A DNA stretch of 9,513 bases from Methylococcaceae bacterium. Its GTDB lineage: Bacteria > Pseudomonadota > Gammaproteobacteria > Methylococcales > Methylococcaceae. Location: positions 1 through 9,513 of the forward strand of contig SXQV01000028.1 of assembly GCA_005792805.1 (NCBI GenBank), in the 5' to 3' direction. Of the stretch, positions 6,226 to 9,513 are shown in pieces. Position 1 is the stretch's first letter. Each line of letters starts with the position of its first letter. The translations under genes were made by a program, and so were the position numbers. The notes beneath the pieces were generated by a model. That model did no database searches, was not told the origin of the DNA, and saw only the letters and a program-made list of their open reading frames with translations.

Positions 6226-9200
6226 ATGCACACGCGATATGTTTACGCATTCAGCGAGGGGGATGGAAAGAACAAACGCCTGCTGGGCGGCAAAGGGGCC
6301 AACCTGTGCGAGATGACTCAAATTGGCTTGAATGTGCCCCCCGGATTTGTCATCAGCACCGAAGCCTGTCTGGAATATCTGGAAACCCGCACCACGCCTC
6401 CAGAGCTGATGGAACAGGTGCTACGCAACATCCAGGCGCTGGAACTGAAAACGGGCAAAGAGTTCGGTGGTGAAAGCCAGCCACTCCTCGTTTCGGTCAG
6501 GTCGGGTTCGGCGATGTCCATGCCGGGCATGATGGATACCATTCTCAATCTCGGCCTGAACCAGACCACCTTGCGCGGCCTCATCAAGATGACCGGCAAC
6601 GTCCGTTTCGGCTACGACGCTTACCGGCGTTTCATCCAGCTGTTCGGCAAGGTGGCCCTGGGTGTCAAGGAAGAACACTTCGATACGGAATTTGAAGCGG
6701 TCAAGCGTGCCGCCGGCGTCAAGGCCGACATTGCACTGGATGCCGAGCATCTGCGTGATGCGTGCGCGCGGTTCCTGGCGGTGGTCCTCCGGGAAACGGG
6801 CAAGCCGTTCCCGGAAGATGTGTATCAGCAGCTCGAAATCAGCATCCGCGCTGTTTTCAATTCCTGGATGGGCAAACGGGCCGTCGATTACCGGCGGGAA
6901 TTCCATATCACCCCTGACATGGCTAATGGTACGGCCGTCAACGTCGTCACCATGGTATTTGGCAACATGGGCAATGACTGCGCCACCGGCGTAGGATTCA
7001 CCCGCAATCCGGGCACCGGCGAGAACGAGATGTATGGCGAATACCTCGTCAATGCCCAGGGCGAAGATGTGGTGGCCGGCATTCGTACGCCCAAGCCGAT
7101 TTCCGAAATGGCACGCGAGATGCCTGAGCTTTACCGGCAACTGGTGGAGCTCCGCAATAAACTTGAGTCCCATTACCGCGAAGTCCAGGACTACGAATAC
7201 ACCATTGAGAAGGGTGTGCTTTATTGCCTGCAGACCCGCAACGGCAAAATGAACGCCACGGCAATGGTCAGAACTTCCGTTGAAATGTATGCGGAAGGCC
7301 TGATCAGCAAGGATCAGGCCCTGTTGCGTGTTGATCCGGCACTGCTGGAACAATTGCTCCACCCTCGCCTGGACCCCCACCATAACCAGGTTTCTCTGGC
7401 GCAAGGCCTGCCTGCCTCACCCGGCGCCGCCAGTGGCCGCTGCGTGTTTGACGCTGACCAGGCGGAAATGCTGGGCCGCGCCGGCGAAAAAGTCATTCTG
7501 GTCCGCGAGGAAACCAAGCCCGAGGACATCCACGGCTTTTTTGCCTCCCAAGGCATCCTCACCAGTCGAGGCGGCAAAACCTCACATGCGGCCGTGGTCG
7601 CACGCGGGATGGGTAAAGCCTGCGTCGCCGGTGCCGAAGGCATCGAGGTCGATAGCCGTGCCCGTACCGCCAAGGTCGGCGACATCACCCTGCGTGAAGG
7701 CGATGTCATCACCATCGACGGCTCCAATGGGTATGTTTACCTGGGTGAAATCCCCACCCTGCCACCCGAATTCTCCGATGAATTGAATACCCTTCTGAGC
7801 TGGGCGGATGAAAGAGCCCAGCTGAACGTCATGGCAAATGGCGACACCCCGGATATGGCCCGTGTCGCCGTCAAGTATGGCGCCAAAGGTATCGGGTTAT
7901 GCCGTACAGAACGCATGTTCAATGCCAGCGAGCGCTTGCCGGTGGTGGTCGAAATGATCATGGCAAAGACCGTCGAAGAACGGCAGATCGCCCTCGACAA
8001 CCTGCTGCCGATGCAGCGCCAGGATTTCGAGGAAATGTTCAGGATTGTCGCTCCCAACCCTGTGACGATCCGATTGCTCGATCCGCCAATGCATGAGTTC
8101 CTGCCCAGCGAATCGCAGCTGCTGGACGAGATTGAAGCCCTCAAGGAATACCGGTTAGTGGTCAAGGGCCGGACTGCCGCGCTGGCGGTGATGAAGGTGC
8201 TGGGCCAGACACAGGGCGCGGACTCCGCCGTCAACGAAGATCACGTCAACAGCATCATCGCCAAGAAAGAATTGATGCTGAAAAAAGTCCGTGACCTGCA
8301 TGAAGTCAATCCGATGCTGGGGCATCGCGGCGTGCGGCTGGGAATTACCTACCCGGAAATCTACGAAATGCAGATTCGAGCCATCCTTGAAGCCGAGGCC
8401 GGTTGTCTCAAGGCCGGTATTTCGGTGTGCCCGGAAATCATGGTGCCCCAGGTCATCACCGTTCAGGAACTAAAGCGCGTCCGCGCCAGCGTGGACAAAG
8501 TTCGCGCCGAGGTTGAAAAGCATTACGGCATCGGCCTGACCTTCAAGTTCGGCACGATGATCGAGACCGTGCGCGCCTGTACCCGTGCCGGCGATCTGGC
8601 GCAACTCGCCGAATTTTTCTCTTTCGGCACCAACGACCTCACCCAGGCCGCCTACTCCTTCTCCCGCGAAGATGCCGAGAACAAATTCCTGCCGCTCTAC
8701 ACGGAAACCGGCATTCTTCATGACAACCCCTTTGAAACCCTGGACATCAAGGGCGTCGGTGTATTGATGCAAATGAGCGTGGATCTGGGCCGGGCCACCA
8801 ATCCAAATCTCAAAGTTGGCATCTGCGGTGAGCAAGGGGGCGACCCGAACTCCATTCGCTTCTGTCATGAAGTCGGAATCAATTATGTGTCCTGCTCGCC
8901 TCATCGGGTTCCCGTCGCACGTTTGGCGGCAGCTCAGGCGTTACTACAGACCCGAGGTGCCCTGCCCAGGGTTGCCGCCGCCAAACCCCAGACTCCAGTC
9001 TACCCGCCAGCCCAGCCGGTTGTCGCCCCGCCAGCGCCGGAAAACACGGCACGGCCCGTGTCAGCAGCGCCAGGAGCCGGGACGGCGATGCCATCCGCTG
9101 CCACCAGACCCGCCGCCATCAAAATACTGTCCGGTCAAGCCCCGGCAAGCAGGCGCACCCGGGTGCAGTCTTACATCGAAGAAACCATCGAGACCGTAGC

Positions 9201-9513
9201 CATTACAGCGCCTGCTTATGAGACCTCGACAACCGAAGAGGCCACTTACACTGAAGCCACGCCTGTAGCCGAAACTCCAGCCCCTGTCGCCGCAGGGGCT
9301 CAACCGAGTGAAACACGGGTTCAGGCCGCCATCCGGGTGTTGTCTGAATCGACGACGCCGGCAAGCGTTGCGGTCGCACCGGTGGAAGTTCAGTCAGGGA
9401 ATGAGCCGGCTGCAATTGAATCCCAGGCGGCCGCTGCGCCGGCTCCTTTGCAGGAAGTGACAACCGATCCAGCCACCCTGGCCATCGAATCCGAGTCCGT
9501 CAAAGAGGTCACC
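6226..9513 (+). CDS. ppdK: Pyruvate, phosphate dikinase with a long C-terminal extension (partial, open at the window edge)
   Basis: PPDK interconverts ATP + Pi + pyruvate and AMP + PPi + PEP in the cytosol. All domains are present: N-terminal ATP-grasp (GGKGANLCEM, 22-31; LLVSVRSGSAMSMPGMMDT, about 87-105; VFGNMGNDCATGVGFTRNPG), the swivelling phospho-His domain SRGGKTSHAAVVARGMG (447-463) with catalytic His454, and the PEP/pyruvate barrel (GLCRTERMF, VTIRLLDPPMHEFLP, GHRGVRLGITYPEI, FFSFGTNDLTQ, GICGEQGGDP with catalytic Cys867, YVSCSPHRVPVARLAAAQA ending at 905). Thr452, two before the His, matches the site phosphorylated by PPDK regulatory protein in plants. ATG 6226 has GAGGAG 9 bases upstream. 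The core ends near 911, slightly longer than usual because of a roughly 35-residue insertion around 636-672. The frame continues for at least 185 residues of low-complexity sequence without a stop. It lies 68 bases after atpC, probably in the same transcript. Confidence 0.97.
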   Translation, partial: MHTRYVYAFSEGDGKNKRLLGGKGANLCEMTQIGLNVPPGFVISTEACLEYLETRTTPPELMEQVLRNIQALELKTGKEFGGESQPLLVSVRSGSAMSMPGMMDTILNLGLNQTTLRGLIKMTGNVRFGYDAYRRFIQLFGKVALGVKEEHFDTEFEAVKRAAGVKADIALDAEHLRDACARFLAVVLRETGKPFPEDVYQQLEISIRAVFNSWMGKRAVDYRREFHITPDMANGTAVNVVTMVFGNMGNDCATGVGFTRNPGTGENEMYGEYLVNAQGEDVVAGIRTPKPISEMAREMPELYRQLVELRNKLESHYREVQDYEYTIEKGVLYCLQTRNGKMNATAMVRTSVEMYAEGLISKDQALLRVDPALLEQLLHPRLDPHHNQVSLAQGLPASPGAASGRCVFDADQAEMLGRAGEKVILVREETKPEDIHGFFASQGILTSRGGKTSHAAVVARGMGKACVAGAEGIEVDSRARTAKVGDITLREGDVITIDGSNGYVYLGEIPTLPPEFSDELNTLLSWADERAQLNVMANGDTPDMARVAVKYGAKGIGLCRTERMFNASERLPVVVEMIMAKTVEERQIALDNLLPMQRQDFEEMFRIVAPNPVTIRLLDPPMHEFLPSESQLLDEIEALKEYRLVVKGRTAALAVMKVLGQTQGADSAVNEDHVNSIIAKKELMLKKVRDLHEVNPMLGHRGVRLGITYPEIYEMQIRAILEAEAGCLKAGISVCPEIMVPQVITVQELKRVRASVDKVRAEVEKHYGIGLTFKFGTMIETVRACTRAGDLAQLAEFFSFGTNDLTQAAYSFSREDAENKFLPLYTETGILHDNPFETLDIKGVGVLMQMSVDLGRATNPNLKVGICGEQGGDPNSIRFCHEVGINYVSCSPHRVPVARLAAAQALLQTRGALPRVAAAKPQTPVYPPAQPVVAPPAPENTARPVSAAPGAGTAMPSAATRPAAIKILSGQAPASRRTRVQSYIEETIETVAITAPAYETSTTEEATYTEATPVAETPAPVAAGAQPSETRVQAAIRVLSESTTPASVAVAPVEVQSGNEPAAIESQAAAAPAPLQEVTTDPATLAIESESVKEVT
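8959..9513 (+). other. Pro/Ala/Thr/Glu-rich C-terminal tail of the PPDK
   Basis: Residues about 912-1096 lie past the normal PPDK end. They are rich in Ala, Pro, Thr, Glu, Val and Ser with almost no aromatics, so the tail is probably disordered. The first half is Pro/Ala-rich and somewhat basic; the second half is acidic with Thr and Glu. The frame is the same as the core with no stop or frameshift between them. What lies beyond the edge, a further domain or only the end of the tail, is unknown. I recognise no domain in it. Confidence 0.85.
9103..9345 (+). repeat. Three copies of a TRxQxAIxxLS-like motif in the PPDK tail
   Basis: Translated copies are TRPAAIKILS (960-969), TRVQSYIEETI (978-988) and TRVQAAIRVLS (1030-1040). 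Copies 1 and 3 also share a following PAS (973-975 and 1045-1047). Each could form a short amphipathic helix between Pro-rich linkers. The DNA of the copies has diverged, so this is a protein-level repeat seen by eye. Confidence 0.5.

Noticed and set aside
6421..7404. 327-codon open frame on the minus strand opposite ppdK
   Set aside because: It is the complement of highly conserved PPDK codons. Its His- and Ala-rich composition reflects codon bias in the sense gene.
7328..8904. Several other frames of 130-165 codons overlapping ppdK on both strands
   Set aside because: All lie inside the continuous PPDK frame, lack ribosome binding sites and show no family features.
1..9513. Search for tRNA, rRNA, CRISPR repeats, insertion sequences and attachment sites
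   Set aside because: No cloverleaf, regularly spaced repeat, transposase or terminal inverted repeat was recognised by eye on either strand.

Overview
The window looks like ordinary chromosomal DNA of a GC-moderate (roughly 55-58% by eye) proteobacterium, most likely a gammaproteobacterium. This rests on the kind of proteins seen (PurM close to the E. coli form, a bacterial GT2, an SPOR protein, an E. coli-like F1 epsilon) and on purM lying back-to-back with a CDP-alcohol phosphatidyltransferase gene. A heme A synthase implies an aerobic organism with an aa3-type oxidase. No rRNA, tRNA, CRISPR array, insertion sequence or phage gene was seen.

Left part (1-2286, minus strand). Reading right to left: purM (TTG start, strong ribosome binding site), then 14 bases on a soluble GT2 glycosyltransferase, then a 113-base gap, then an exported small cupin cut by the window edge. 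The gap is not empty. The reading frame of the glycosyltransferase continues past its TGA into a hydrophobic segment, whose own ATG gives a 23-residue possible membrane peptide ending in an ATGA overlap with the cupin.

Middle (2287-4790). From a divergent region with a perfect 7-bp hairpin, a CDP-alcohol phosphatidyltransferase and a Cox15/CtaA heme A synthase run rightward. They meet a leftward SPOR-domain membrane protein with only 17 bases between the stop codons. The heme A synthase has Asn where the first heme-ligand His is expected. The SPOR gene carries a run of eight C in its linker.

Right part (4791-9513, plus strand). After a 207-base divergent region comes the most unusual locus: a cytidylate kinase-like NMP kinase homologue, a stand-alone F1 ATP synthase epsilon subunit whose ATG overlaps the kinase stop codon, and 68 bases later a pyruvate, phosphate dikinase (PPDK). 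PPDK turns ATP + Pi + pyruvate into AMP + PPi + PEP, reversibly. A nucleotide-kinase fold and an ATP-sensing type subunit beside it therefore suggest, as inference only, an adenylate-energy module controlling or supporting PPDK. The PPDK has a roughly 35-residue insertion in its C-terminal domain. Its reading frame also runs on past the normal C-terminus for at least 185 residues of Pro/Ala/Thr/Glu-rich sequence with a recurring TRxQxAI-type motif, still open at the window edge.
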